Shown one piece after another: positions 1 to 11,190 of a DNA stretch of 64,000 nt. This DNA is from Bolinopsis microptera (taxonomy: Eukaryota > Ctenophora > Tentaculata > Lobata > Bolinopsidae). The position numbers and the translations under genes were made by a program. The stretch is from NCBI RefSeq assembly GCF_026151205.1, contig NC_087083.1, forward strand, positions 8,987,460 through 9,051,459, given 5' to 3'. The notes below the pieces were generated by a model. It was not told the DNA's origin. It saw only the letters and a list, made by a program, of their open reading frames with translations, and searched no databases. Positions within the stretch are counted from its first letter, which is position 1; each line of letters opens with the position of its first letter.

Positions 1-138
1 TCCTTCCTTATATCTTAGAGTATTATCAAGATGTCGATGGTATACCCTTTTATAAATTGTTTGACGTCTTTGAAGATTAAGGGAAAAAAGCTGTTTTATG
101 TCACTGAGGACTCCTGGACACCACTTTTTGAGGATCTT

Positions 139-232
139 TCAGTTACTCCTCAAGATCTTTTCCAATATTCTCTCCTTAAGAGAAGATCTGTTTAATTCAA
201 GTGGAACTCCTTCTTCAAATCCAGCTATTTTA
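139..232 (-). CDS. Possible terminal exon of an unrecognised gene
   Basis: On the minus strand, after a TGCAG acceptor, 94 nt read KIAGFEEGVPLELNRSSLKE and continue for ten more codons to a TGA at 139-141. The composition (charged, no low-complexity) is protein-like and the acceptor is correctly placed, but only one exon is seen, the family is not recognised and the 5' exons are not evident. The overlapping plus-strand frame (98-280) is considered a shadow. Confidence 0.25.
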
Positions 233-439
233 CTGCACTTGTTTTGTCGCGGTAAGTCATGTAAAAGAAAAAAACAGTGACTCAAAACAACATCTATCGC
301 CAACAAATAAAAACGCGTACTGACTGGAGATCAAACGCGCGCTGTAAATGAAGAGAGACACGTACTGGAGCTCAACAGAACTTTTCGTTCGACTTTTCGT
401 TCGACAATTCAAACGTTCACAAGAGGTAAAACAAAGAAA

Positions 440-985
440 ATGACTCCTGATCGCAGCCTGATATCTCGCATTGTGTCCACACTCCACGAGAGAAAAGATA
501 CGATCAGCCTGGAGAATGACTACTCGCAGCTTGATATCTCGCCTTGTGTCCACGAGAGAAAAGAGATGATCAGCCTGGAGAATGACTCCTCGCAGCTTGA
601 TATCTCGCCTTGTGTCCACGAGAGAAAAGAGACGATCAGTCTGGAGAATGACTCCTCGCAGCTTGATATCTCGCCTTGTGTCCACGAGAGAAAAGAGACG
701 ATCAGTCTGGAGAATGACTCCTCGCAGCCTGATATCTCGCCTTATGTCCACGAGAGAAAAGAGACGATCAGCCTGGAGAATGACTCCTCGCAGCTTGATA
801 TCTCGCCTTGTGTCCACGAGAGAAAAGAGACGATCAGCCTGGAGAATGACTCCTCGCAGCCTGATATCTCGCCTTGTGTCCACGAGAGAAAAGAGACGAT
901 AAGCTTGGAGAATGCCTACTCGCAGCTTAATATCTCGCCTTGTTTCCACGAGAGAAAAGAGACGAGCCGCCTAAAAAATGGCTAA
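440..985. repeat. 66-bp minisatellite, about 7.5 copies, open on both strands
   Basis: GATATCTCGCC-type words recur at 533, 599, 665, 731, 797, 863 and (as AATATCTC) 929, exactly 66 bp apart, with a diverged copy before them. A plus-strand frame from 440 to 985 gives 22-residue repeats with HERKETISLEND; a minus-strand frame from 949 to 257 is also open. Neither has a recognised domain, a clear splice context or a family match known to me, so this is recorded as a repeat. A short repetitive protein cannot be excluded. Confidence 0.85.
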
Positions 986-1175
986 ATATGTATTGAAGAA
1001 AATGAGACATATTTGACATATACCCAGGAGTCAGGACCAAGCCTAACAAGATCTTAACAGTGAAATGGGAACTAACGGTGAGATGTACCAAGGCATCCTG
1101 ATAACAGAAGACAAGATAACACTAACAATCTAACACGAGACGATGAAACAGACAATAAAGGACGGACACAGTATG

Positions 1176-1256
1176 CACTAACCTAGCGTGCATTAACACC
1201 GCGTGCACTAACACCGCGTGCACTAACACCGCGTGTACTAACCTAGAGTGCTCGAA
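1176..1256. repeat. 15-bp repeat, about five copies
   Basis: The unit GTGCACTAACACCGC occurs about five times with small changes (GTGCATTAACACC, GTGTACTAACC). There is no coding or structural role visible. Confidence 0.75.
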
Positions 1257-1439
1257 CACTGCCTACTTGCTGATCACGAGCTACAACCCATCTCCGAAAG
1301 ACAAGGCTGTTACGAACCAGGTTGAACGTAGGTATTTACTATTTACCAGCATTTGGTACTTTTAACACAGTTCTGTAACAGCTGTAAGAATTAGTATTTA
1401 CGAGCTGTCGTGCCGTGCAGAAGTTGAGTGGAGCTTCTG

Positions 1440-2210
1440 TTGCCAGGTAACAGGTTTTCCGGTCACGTGAGCAACTTCCCGGTTCGTTCCGGATCAGTGA
1501 TTAGCACGAGATTGCTAGCAGTTAGGTGTATGTAGTTAGCAGCGGGCTTTAGTAACTAAGGTGCGACCGGGGGAGAGGAGGGTCGAGAAATCAAAATCTC
1601 TGCTCACGAAAAGAGCCGCACATCAGAGAAGCCCTGAGTTTAAACCAAGTTAGAGTCGCCAGGTATTCGGGTTTCGGGGTCACGTGTGCTATCACGTGAC
1701 GTCACACCATGTCACGTGACTATAACTTGAAAACACGTACTGGAGAGTGTGTCAGTTATTATATATTGTAACGTAAAGTGCAGGTACTGGTGAGCTAGAG
1801 AGAGAGAGAGCTTTATAACACCCAACATGCTCGAGAGAAGGGAGCCGAGGATTGCAGCTGTTAGAGAACACCTGTAATTACCCACACCAAGTCACGTGAC
1901 ACCCTGTTTTAATCTCTCATTGGTGGAGGAGCGGTCACGTGGGTTGAGATTAGTTGCTGGGACCCCCACACGTGGGGTTGTATCATCATGGTGATTGGTC
2001 GGATGGAGTCACGTGGGGTCATAATGATTTGTGGGGACCCCCTGGATGATCAAGCGGTAGATGAGATTGTTTTGCTACACAACCGATCGTGCGACGTGCT
2101 GGGGTATAATAGTACTCGGTGAGAGGGAGAAGCGTCAAGTTTAGTAGAGATCACGTGGGTGAAAGTAGGATCACGTGGGCAGATAGTAGAGTCACGTGGG
2201 CCAGAGACAA
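1440..2210. promoter_or_regulatory. E-box-rich tract with about ten CACGTG palindromes
   Basis: CACGTG recurs through this stretch, often as TCACGTGA or GTCACGTGAC, and at about 1695-1705 directly joined to a CRE-like TGACGTCA. From 2147 three copies of ATCACGTGGG / GTCACGTGGG follow each other at about 20-bp spacing. CACGTG is the core site of bHLH-ZIP factors (USF, MITF/TFE, MYC/MAX families). A random 770-bp sequence would be expected to hold roughly 0.2 copies. Function is not shown; it may simply be a dispersed repeat. No gene is recognised between 990 and 3860. Confidence 0.5.
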
Positions 2211-2580
2211 AGGTATCACACAATCATACTATAGTTGTAACGTTGCGTCTATAAGTGTCAGGGATTTGCTGGGGGTACTACACCACTGTGAATGGAATGC
2301 TGTATTTATAGATGTAAACAAGTATTCTAAAATACAGTCTGATATTTTCGAGTACACTGAGTCTATAAGGAATGATTAATCTGATTCGGTTACAAGTCTT
2401 TTATAAATGTTTTATAGGAAATATTTTTTATAAATGTTTTATAGGAAATAAGACTGAGTTAAGACTGTTAACCCGGCTTAAATGTTTGAAATCTGATATG
2501 GGAAGTGACAGGCTGGCGTCGTCCGGTTATGAGACTCAGTCCGAATCAGTAAGAAAGAAATAACAGAAATATTAAAAAGT

Positions 2581-2764
2581 CTGATTCTGTCCTCAATTTC
2601 AATCTAAATGAGCAATAAAGTGAGAAATAAAATATAATAATATTGAATCTATAATAAATATGAGTCCGTGAGCTGATTCTGTCCTCAATTTCAATCTAAA
2701 TGAGAAATAAAGTGAGAAATAAAATATAATAATATTGAATCTATAATAAATATGAGTCCGTGAG
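2581..2764. repeat. 92-bp direct tandem duplication
   Basis: The segment starting CTGATTCTGTCCTCAATTTC at 2581 is repeated at 2673 with almost no change. A similar shorter duplication (TTTTATAAATGTTTTATAGG) lies just upstream at about 2398-2450. The copies must be recent. Confidence 0.9.
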
Positions 2765-3860
2765 CTTATTACTACTTACTGTGTTTGCGTCTGAGATGAT
2801 TCAGTAACAAAGATCACAATAGTGACTTTAGTATAATCATAAACTGAGTCCGAGTTTCAAACAAAGCTCGGAACATGAAACTTACTTTTGTCCGGAAAAC
2901 AAAATATATTTTCCTTTAATTGAAAAGAGTGGCTATCTGACCTCATCAGACAGCAGAGTGAATATGTGAAACAACACGAAAATAAAATATATGTACATCA
3001 TATCATCGGAAAGTCAAAAGAGAGAAGATCTAAAAATGATATTTGATCTCATTTTTTGACAGTACTAATCCATAATATTTAGAAAACATAACGTCGGTGC
3101 ATGGCATCACATCAACATAAACCCAAAAAAAAGCAGGATACAAAAATATTTGATCAAAGTTTTTTAAGGATGTAAAAAAAAGAGAGAATTAGATCATCAC
3201 TAAATACCGTTGACAAGCTCTCGACGAAAAGAGATATCCTCAGCTCATGATGAACACTCCTGGCTAACAGACGCCAGCCCACAACTCGCTAACAAGCTCG
3301 CTTCAAAGTGCCAACTACAGCTTCATATTAACACAAAAATTTATGAAGGAGCACCTACCGTCGAGAGTCCTGTCTCTTGGAGAGCTGAAATCAACTATTA
3401 CCAAAAGTTTTTAAAAAGATCACACGTGAAACACGTCAACAGGTGAAATATATCAACAGGTGAAGTTGGGGTTAAGTTAAAATTTACCAAAAGTACCGTT
3501 AGCATGGGTTCACAAAAACTGTTTAGAAGCTTTACGTTAGAGTGTTGTGATGGTATACACGTGGAAGTAGACTTTTTTCGACTACACAAATATTTACATG
3601 TGGACATGTACAAGCAGAAGTGTTACCCAAACCATGGTGATAATCACAGTAAATCTGAATATCATTGATAACGACTCAATCGAATCATGATATATTGGAT
3701 TAGAGTAGTTGACATCCTGCTGAAGGCATGAGGATCTATTATTGTCGCTACACGGTGATGCAACACTACCAGGTATTAAAACATAGTTCCTGGCTAAAAA
3801 TTCAATAATAACTTTATCATGGAAACTATAAACTGTAGCACACTGACAATATTCTTGATA

Positions 3861-6800
3861 TAATAAAACCCCAATTTGACGCAGAGGTTGGGCGAAAGGA
3901 AACGGTGTTAAATCGGTGTTTGTAGTAAATTGGGGCGGGGTAAATCGGTGTTTGCAGTAAATTGGGGCGGGGTAAATTGGTGTTTGCAGTAAATTGGGGC
4001 GGGGTAAATTGGTGTTTGCAGTAAATTGGGGCGGGGTAAATTGGTGTTTGCAGTAAATTGGGGCGGGGTAAATTGGTGTTTGCAGTAAATTGGGGCGGGG
4101 TAAATTGGTGTTAGCAGTAAATTGGGGCGGGGTAAATTGGTGTTTGCAGTAAATTGGGGCGGGGTAAATTGGTGTTTGCAGTAAATTGGGGCGGGGTAAA
4201 TTGGTGTTTGCAGTAAATTGGGGCGGGGTATATTGGTGTTTGCAGTAAATTGGGGCGGGGTAAATTGGTGTTTGCAGTAAATTGGGGCGGGGTAAATTGG
4301 TGTTTGCAGTAAATTGGGGCGGGGTAAATTGGTGTTTGCAGTAAATTGGGGCGGGGTAAATTGGTGTTTGCAGTAAATTGGGGCGGGGTATATTGGTGTT
4401 TGCAGTAAATTGGGGCGGGGTAAATTGGTGTTTGCAGTAAATTGGGGCGGGGTAAATTGGTGTTTGCAGTAAATTGGGGCGGGGTAAATTGGTGTTTGCA
4501 GTAAATTGGGGCGGGGTAAATTGGTGTTTGCAGTAAATTGGGGCGGGGTAAATTGGTGTTTGTAGTAAATTGGGGCGGGGTAAATCGGTGTTTGCAGTAA
4601 ATTGGGGCGGGGTAAATTGGTGTTTGCAGTAAATTGGGGCGGGGTAAATCGGTGTTTGCAGTAAATTGGGGCGGGGTAAATTGGTGTTTGTAGTAAATTG
4701 GGGCGGGGTAAATTGGTGTTTGTAGTAAATTGGGGCGGGGTAAATTGGTGTTTGCAGTAAATTGGGGCGGGGTAAATTGGTGTTTGTAGTAAATTGGGGC
4801 GGGGTAAATTGGTGTTTGCAGTAAATTGGGGCGGGGTAAATTGGTGTTTGCAGTAAATTGGGGCGGGGTAAATTGGTGTTTGTAGTAAATTGGGGCGGGG
4901 TAAATCGGTGTTTGCAGTAAATTGGGGCGGGGTAAATCGGTGTTTGTAGTAAATTGGGGCGGGGTAAATTGGTGTTTGTAGTAAATTGGGGCGGGGTAAA
5001 TCGGTGTTTGTAGTAAATTGGGGCGGGGTAAATCGGTGTTTGCAGTAAATTGGGGCGGGGTAAATTGGTGTTTGCAGTAAATTGGGGCGGGGTAAATTGG
5101 TGTTTGCAGTAAATTGGGGCGGGGTAAATTGGTGTTTGCAGTAAATTGGGGCGGGGTAAATTGGTGTTTGCAGTAAATTGGGGCGGGGTAAATTGGTGTT
5201 TGTAGTAAATTGGGGCGGGGTAAATCGGTGTTTGCAGTAAATTGGGGCGGGGTAAATTGGTGTTTGCAGTAAATTGGGGCGGGGTAAATCGGTGTTTGCA
5301 GTAAATTGGGGCGGGGTAAATTGGTGTTTGTAGTAAATTGGGGCGGGTTAAATTTGTGTTTGTAGTAAATTGGGGCGGGGTAAATTGGTGTTTGCAGTAA
5401 ATTGGGGCGGGGTAAATTGGTGTTTGTAGTAAATTGGGGCGGGGTAAATTGGTGTTTGCAGTAAATTGGGGCGGGGTAAATTGGTGTTTGTAGTAAATTG
5501 GGGCGGGGTAAATTGGTGTTTGCAGTAAATTGGGGCGGGGTAAATTGGTGTTTGCAGTAAATTGGGGCGGGGTAAATTGGTGTTTGTAGTAAATTGGGGC
5601 GGGGTAAATTGGTGTTTGTAGTAAATTGGGGCGGGGTAAATTGGTGTTTGCAGTAAATTGGGGCGGGGTAAATTGGTGTTTGTAGTAAATTGGGGCGGGG
5701 TAAATTGGTGTTTGCAGTAAATTGGGGCGGGGTAAATTGGTGTTTGCAGTAAATTGGGGCGGGGTAAATTGGTGTTTGTAGTAAATTGGGGCGGGGTAAA
5801 TTGGTGTTTGCAGTAAATTGGGGCGGGGTAGATTGGTGTTTGCAGTAAATTGGGGCGGGGTAAATTGGTGTTTGCAGTAAATTGGGGCGGGGTAAATTGG
5901 TGTTTGCAGTAAATTGGGGCGGGGTAAATTGGTGTTTGTAGTAAATTGGGGCGGGGTAAATTGGTGTTTGTAGTAAATTGGGGCGGGGTAAATTGGTGTT
6001 TGCAGTAAATTGGGGCGGGGTAAATTGGTGTTTGTAGTAAATTGGGGCGGGGTAAATTGGTGTTTGCAGTAAATTGGGGCGGGGTAAATTGGTGTTTGTA
6101 GTAAATTGGGGCGGGGTAAATTGGTGTTTGCAGTAAATTGGGGCGGGGTAAATTGGTGTTTGCAGTAAATTGGGGCGGGGTAAATCGGTGTTTGTAGTAA
6201 ATTGGGGCGGGGTAAATTGGTGTTTGCAGTAAATTGGGGCGGGATAAATCGGTGTTTGTAGTAAATTGGGGCGGGGTAAATTGGTGTTTGCAGTAAATTG
6301 GGGCGGGGTAAATCGGTGTTTGCAGTAAATTGGGGCGGGGTAAATTGGTGTTTGTAGTAAATTGGGGCGGGGTAAATTGGTGTTTGCAGTAAATTGGGGC
6401 GGGGTAAATTGGTGTTTGTAGTAAATTGGGGCGGGGTAAATTGGTGTTTGCAGTAAATTGGGGCGGGGTAAATTGGTGTTTGCAGTAAATTGGGGCGGGG
6501 TAAATTGGTGTTTGTAGTAAATTGGGGCGGGGTAAATTGGTGTTTGTAGTAAATTGGGGCGGGGTAAATTGGTGTTTGCAGTAAATTGGGGCGGGGTAAA
6601 TTGGTGTTTGTAGTAAATTGGGGCGGGGTAAATTGGTGTTTGCAGTAAATTGGGGCGGGGTAAATTGGTGTTTGCAGTAAATTGGGGCGGGGTAAATTGG
6701 TGTTTGTAGTAAATTGGGGCGGGGTAAATTGGTGTTTGCAGTAAATTGGGGCGGGGTAGATTGGTGTTTGCAGTAAATTGGGGCGGGGTAAATTGGTGTT

Positions 6801-9800
6801 TGCAGTAAATTGGGGCGGGGTAAATTGGTGTTTGCAGTAAATTGGGGCGGGGTAAATTGGTGTTTGTAGTAAATTGGGGCGGGGTAAATTGGTGTTTGTA
6901 GTAAATTGGGGCGGGGTAAATTGGTGTTTGCAGTAAATTGGGGCGGGGTAAATTGGTGTTTGTAGTAAATTGGGGCGGGGTAAATTGGTGTTTGCAGTAA
7001 ATTGGGGCGGGGTAAATTGGTGTTTGTAGTAAATTGGGGCGGGGTAAATTGGTGTTTGCAGTAAATTGGGGCGGGGTAAATTGGTGTTTGCAGTAAATTG
7101 GGGCGGGGTAAATCGGTGTTTGTAGTAAATTGGGGCGGGGTAAATTGGTGTTTGCAGTAAATTGGGGCGGGATAAATCGGTGTTTGTAGTAAATTGGGGC
7201 GGGGTAAATTGGTGTTTGCAGTAAATTGGGGCGGGGTAAATCGGTGTTTGCAGTAAATTGGGGCGGGGTAAATTGGTGTTTGTAGTAAATTGGGGCGGGG
7301 TAAATTGGTGTTTGCAGTAAATTGGGGCGGGGTAAATTGGTGTTTGTAGTAAATTGGGGCGGGGTAAATTGGTGTTTGCAGTAAATTGGGGCGGGGTAAA
7401 TTGGTGTTTGCAGTAAATTGGGGCGGGGTAAATCGGTGTTTGTAGTAAATTGGGGCGGGGTAAATTGGTGTTTGCAGTAAATTGGGGCGGGATAAATCGG
7501 TGTTTGTAGTAAATTGGGGCGGGGTAAATTGGTGTTTGCAGTAAATTGGGGCGGGGTAAATCGGTGTTTGCAGTAAATTGGGGCGGGGTAAATTGGTGTT
7601 TGCAGTAAATTGGGGCGGGGTAAATCGGTGTTTGCAGTAAATTGGGGCGGGGTAAATTGGTGTTTGCAGTAAATTGGGGCGGGGTAAATTGGTGTTTGCA
7701 GTAAATTGGGGCGGGGTAAATCGGTGTTTGTAGTAAATTGGGGCGGGGTAAATTGGTGTTTGCAGTAAATTGGGGCGGGGTAAATTGGTGTTTGCAGTAA
7801 ATTGGGGCGGGGTAAATTGGTGTTTGCAGTAAATTGGGGCGGGGTAAATCGGTGTTTGTAGTAAATTGGGGCGGGGTAAATTGGTGTTTGCAGTAAATTG
7901 GGGCGGGATAAATCGGTGTTTGTAGTAAATTGGGGCGGGGTAAATTGGTGTTTGCAGTAAATTGGGGCGGGGTAAATTGGTGTTTGCAGTAAATTGGGGC
8001 GGGGTAAATTGGTGTTTGTAGTAAATTGGGGCGGGGTAAATTGGTGTTTGCAGTAAATTGGGGCGGGGTAAATTGGTGTTTGTAGTAAATTGGGGCGGGG
8101 TAAATTGGTGTTTGCAGTAAATTGGGGCGGGGTAAATTGGTGTTTGTAGTAAATTGGGGCGGGGTAAATTGGTGTTTGCAGTAAATTGGGGCGGGGTAAA
8201 TTGGTGTTTGCAGTAAATTGGGGCGGGGTAAATCGGTGTTTGTAGTAAATTGGGGCGGGGTAAATTGGTGTTTGCAGTAAATTGGGGCGGGATAAATCGG
8301 TGTTTGTAGTAAATTGGGGCGGGGTAAATTGGTGTTTGTAGTAAATTGGGGCGGGGTAAATCGGTGTTTGCAGTAAATTGGGGCGGGGTAAATTGGTGTT
8401 TGTAGTAAATTGGGGCGGGGTAAATTGGTGTTTGCAGTAAATTGGGGCGGGGTAAATTGGTGTTTGTAGTAAATTGGGGCGGGGTAAATTGGTGTTTGCA
8501 GTAAATTGGGGCGGGGTAAATTGGTGTTTGCAGTAAATTGGGGCGGGGTAAATTGGTGTTTGTAGTAAATTGGGGCGGGGTAAATTGGTGTTTGCAGTAA
8601 ATTGGGGCGGGATAAATCGGTGTTTGTAGTAAATTGGGGCGGGGTAAATTGGTGTTTGCAGTAAATTGGGGCGGGGTTAATCGGTGTTTGCAGTAAATTG
8701 GGGCGGGGTAAATTGGTGTTTGCAGTAAATTGGGGCGGGGTAAATCGGTGTTTGCAGTAAATTGGGGCGGGGTAAATTGGTGTTTGCAGTAAATTGGGGC
8801 GGGGTAAATTGGTGTTTGCAGTAAATTGGGGCGGGGTAAATCGGTGTTTGTAGTAAATTGGGGCGGGGTAAATTGGTGTTTGCAGTAAATTGGGGCGGGA
8901 TAAATCGGTGTTTGTAGTAAATTGGGGCGGGGTAAATTGGTGTTTGCAGTAAATTGGGGCGGGGTAAATTGGTGTTTGCAGTAAATTGGGTTGGGGTAAA
9001 TCGGTGTTTGTAGTAAATTGGGGCGGGGTAAATTGGTGTTTGCAGTAAATTGGGGCGGGATAAATCGGTGTTTGTAGTAAATTGGGGCGGGGTAAATTGG
9101 TGTTTGCAGTAAATTGGGGCGGGGTAAATCGGTGTTTGCAGTAAATTGGGGCGGGGTAAATTGGTGTTTGTAGTAAATTGGGGCGGGGTAAATTGGTGTT
9201 TGCAGTAAATTGGGGCGGGGTAAATTGGTGTTTGCAGTAAATTGGGGCGGGGTAAATCGGTGTTTGTAGTAAATTGGGGCGGGGTAAATTGGTGTTTGCA
9301 GTAAATTGGGGCGGGATAAATCGGTGTTTGTAGTAAATTGGGGCGGGGTAAATTGGTGTTTGCAGTAAATTGGGGCGGGGTAAATCGGTGTTTGCAGTAA
9401 ATTGGGGCGGGGTAAATTGGTGTTTGCAGTAAATTGGGGCGGGGTAAATCGGTGTTTGCAGTAAATTGGGGCGGGGTAAATTGGTGTTTGCAGTAAATTG
9501 GGGCGGGGTAAATTGGTGTTTGCAGTAAATTGGGGCGGGGTAAATCGGTGTTTGTAGTAAATTGGGGCGGGGTAAATTGGTGTTTGCAGTAAATTGGGGC
9601 GGGGTAAATTGGTGTTTGCAGTAAATTGGGGCGGGGTAAATTGGTGTTTGCAGTAAATTGGGGCGGGGTAAATCGGTGTTTGTAGTAAATTGGGGCGGGG
9701 TAAATTGGTGTTTGCAGTAAATTGGGGCGGGATAAATCGGTGTTTGTAGTAAATTGGGGCGGGGTAAATTGGTGTTTGCAGTAAATTGGGGCGGGGTAAA

Positions 9801-11190
9801 TTGGTGTTTGCAGTAAATTGGGGCGGGGTAAATTGGTGTTTGTAGTAAATTGGGGCGGGGTAAATTGGTGTTTGCAGTAAATTGGGGCGGGGTAAATTGG
9901 TGTTTGTAGTAAATTGGGGCGGGGTAAATTGGTGTTTGCAGTAAATTGGGGCGGGGTAAATTGGTGTTTGTAGTAAATTGGGGCGGGGTAAATTGGTGTT
10001 TGCAGTAAATTGGGGCGGGGTAAATTGGTGTTTGCAGTAAATTGGGGCGGGGTAAATCGGTGTTTGTAGTAAATTGGGGCGGGGTAAATTGGTGTTTGCA
10101 GTAAATTGGGGCGGGATAAATCGGTGTTTGTAGTAAATTGGGGCGGGGTAAATTGGTGTTTGTAGTAAATTGGGGCGGGGTAAATCGGTGTTTGCAGTAA
10201 ATTGGGGCGGGGTAAATTGGTGTTTGTAGTAAATTGGGGCGGGGTAAATTGGTGTTTGCAGTAAATTGGGGCGGGGTAAATTGGTGTTTGTAGTAAATTG
10301 GGGCGGGGTAAATTGGTGTTTGCAGTAAATTGGGGCGGGGTAAATTGGTGTTTGCAGTAAATTGGGGCGGGGTAAATTGGTGTTTGTAGTAAATTGGGGC
10401 GGGGTAAATTGGTGTTTGCAGTAAATTGGGGCGGGATAAATCGGTGTTTGTAGTAAATTGGGGCGGGGTAAATTGGTGTTTGCAGTAAATTGGGGCGGGG
10501 TTAATCGGTGTTTGCAGTAAATTGGGGCGGGGTAAATTGGTGTTTGCAGTAAATTGGGGCGGGGTAAATCGGTGTTTGCAGTAAATTGGGGCGGGGTAAA
10601 TTGGTGTTTGCAGTAAATTGGGGCGGGGTAAATTGGTGTTTGCAGTAAATTGGGGCGGGGTAAATCGGTGTTTGTAGTAAATTGGGGCGGGGTAAATTGG
10701 TGTTTGCAGTAAATTGGGGCGGGATAAATCGGTGTTTGTAGTAAATTGGGGCGTGGTAAATTGGTGTTTGCAGTAAATTGGGGCGGGGTAAATTGGTGTT
10801 TGCAGTAAATTGGGTTGGGGTAAATCGGTGTTTGTAGTAAATTGGGGCGGGGTAAATTGGTGTTTGCAGTAAATTGGGGCGGGATAAATCGGTGTTTGTA
10901 GTAAATTGGGGCGGGGTAAATTGGTGTTTGCAGTAAATTGGGGCGGGGTAAATCGGTGTTTGCAGTAAATTGGGGCGGGGTAAATTGGTGTTTGCAGTAA
11001 ATTGGGGCGGGGTAAATCGGTGTTTGTAGTAAATTGGGGCGGGGTAAATTGGTGTTTGCAGTAAATTGGGGCGGGATAAATCGGTGTTTGTAGTAAATTG
11101 GGGCGGGGTAAATTGGTGTTTGCAGTAAATTGGGGCGGGGTAAATTGGTGTTTGCAGTAAATTGGGGCGGGGTAAATTGGTGTTTTACTG
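3861..11190. repeat. 32-bp satellite array (about 227 units) inside pogo-like transposon ends
   Basis: From 3909 to about 11184 the sequence is a head-to-tail array of a 32-bp unit of the form GTAAATYGGTGTTTG(C/T)A followed by GTAAATTGGGGCGGG. The first and last unit starts (3909 and 11173) are exactly 227 x 32 bp apart, so there is no net indel over 7.2 kb. Common variants are C/T in AAAT(C/T)GG, C/T in TTTG(C/T)AG and GGGATA for GGGGTA. The array is flanked by sequences like the ends of the pogo-like elements at 49679-50899 and 56641-56802: on the left AATAAAACCCC followed by ATTTGACGC, on the right GGTGTTTTACTG. TA precedes the left end and CA (one change from TA) follows the right end. 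The plus strand carries GGGGCGGGG once per unit, so it is G-rich. Confidence 0.95.

Noticed and set aside
3330-3446. Possible Ty3/gypsy RT fragment (APTVESPVSW...EINYYQKFLKR)
   Set aside because: The INYYxKFL word resembles the family, but flanking conserved residues are absent and the stretch is only ~35 residues.
3909-11184. CRISPR-like array of 32-bp direct repeats
   Set aside because: There are no spacers; units are contiguous, the host is clearly an animal, and no cas-like gene is present.
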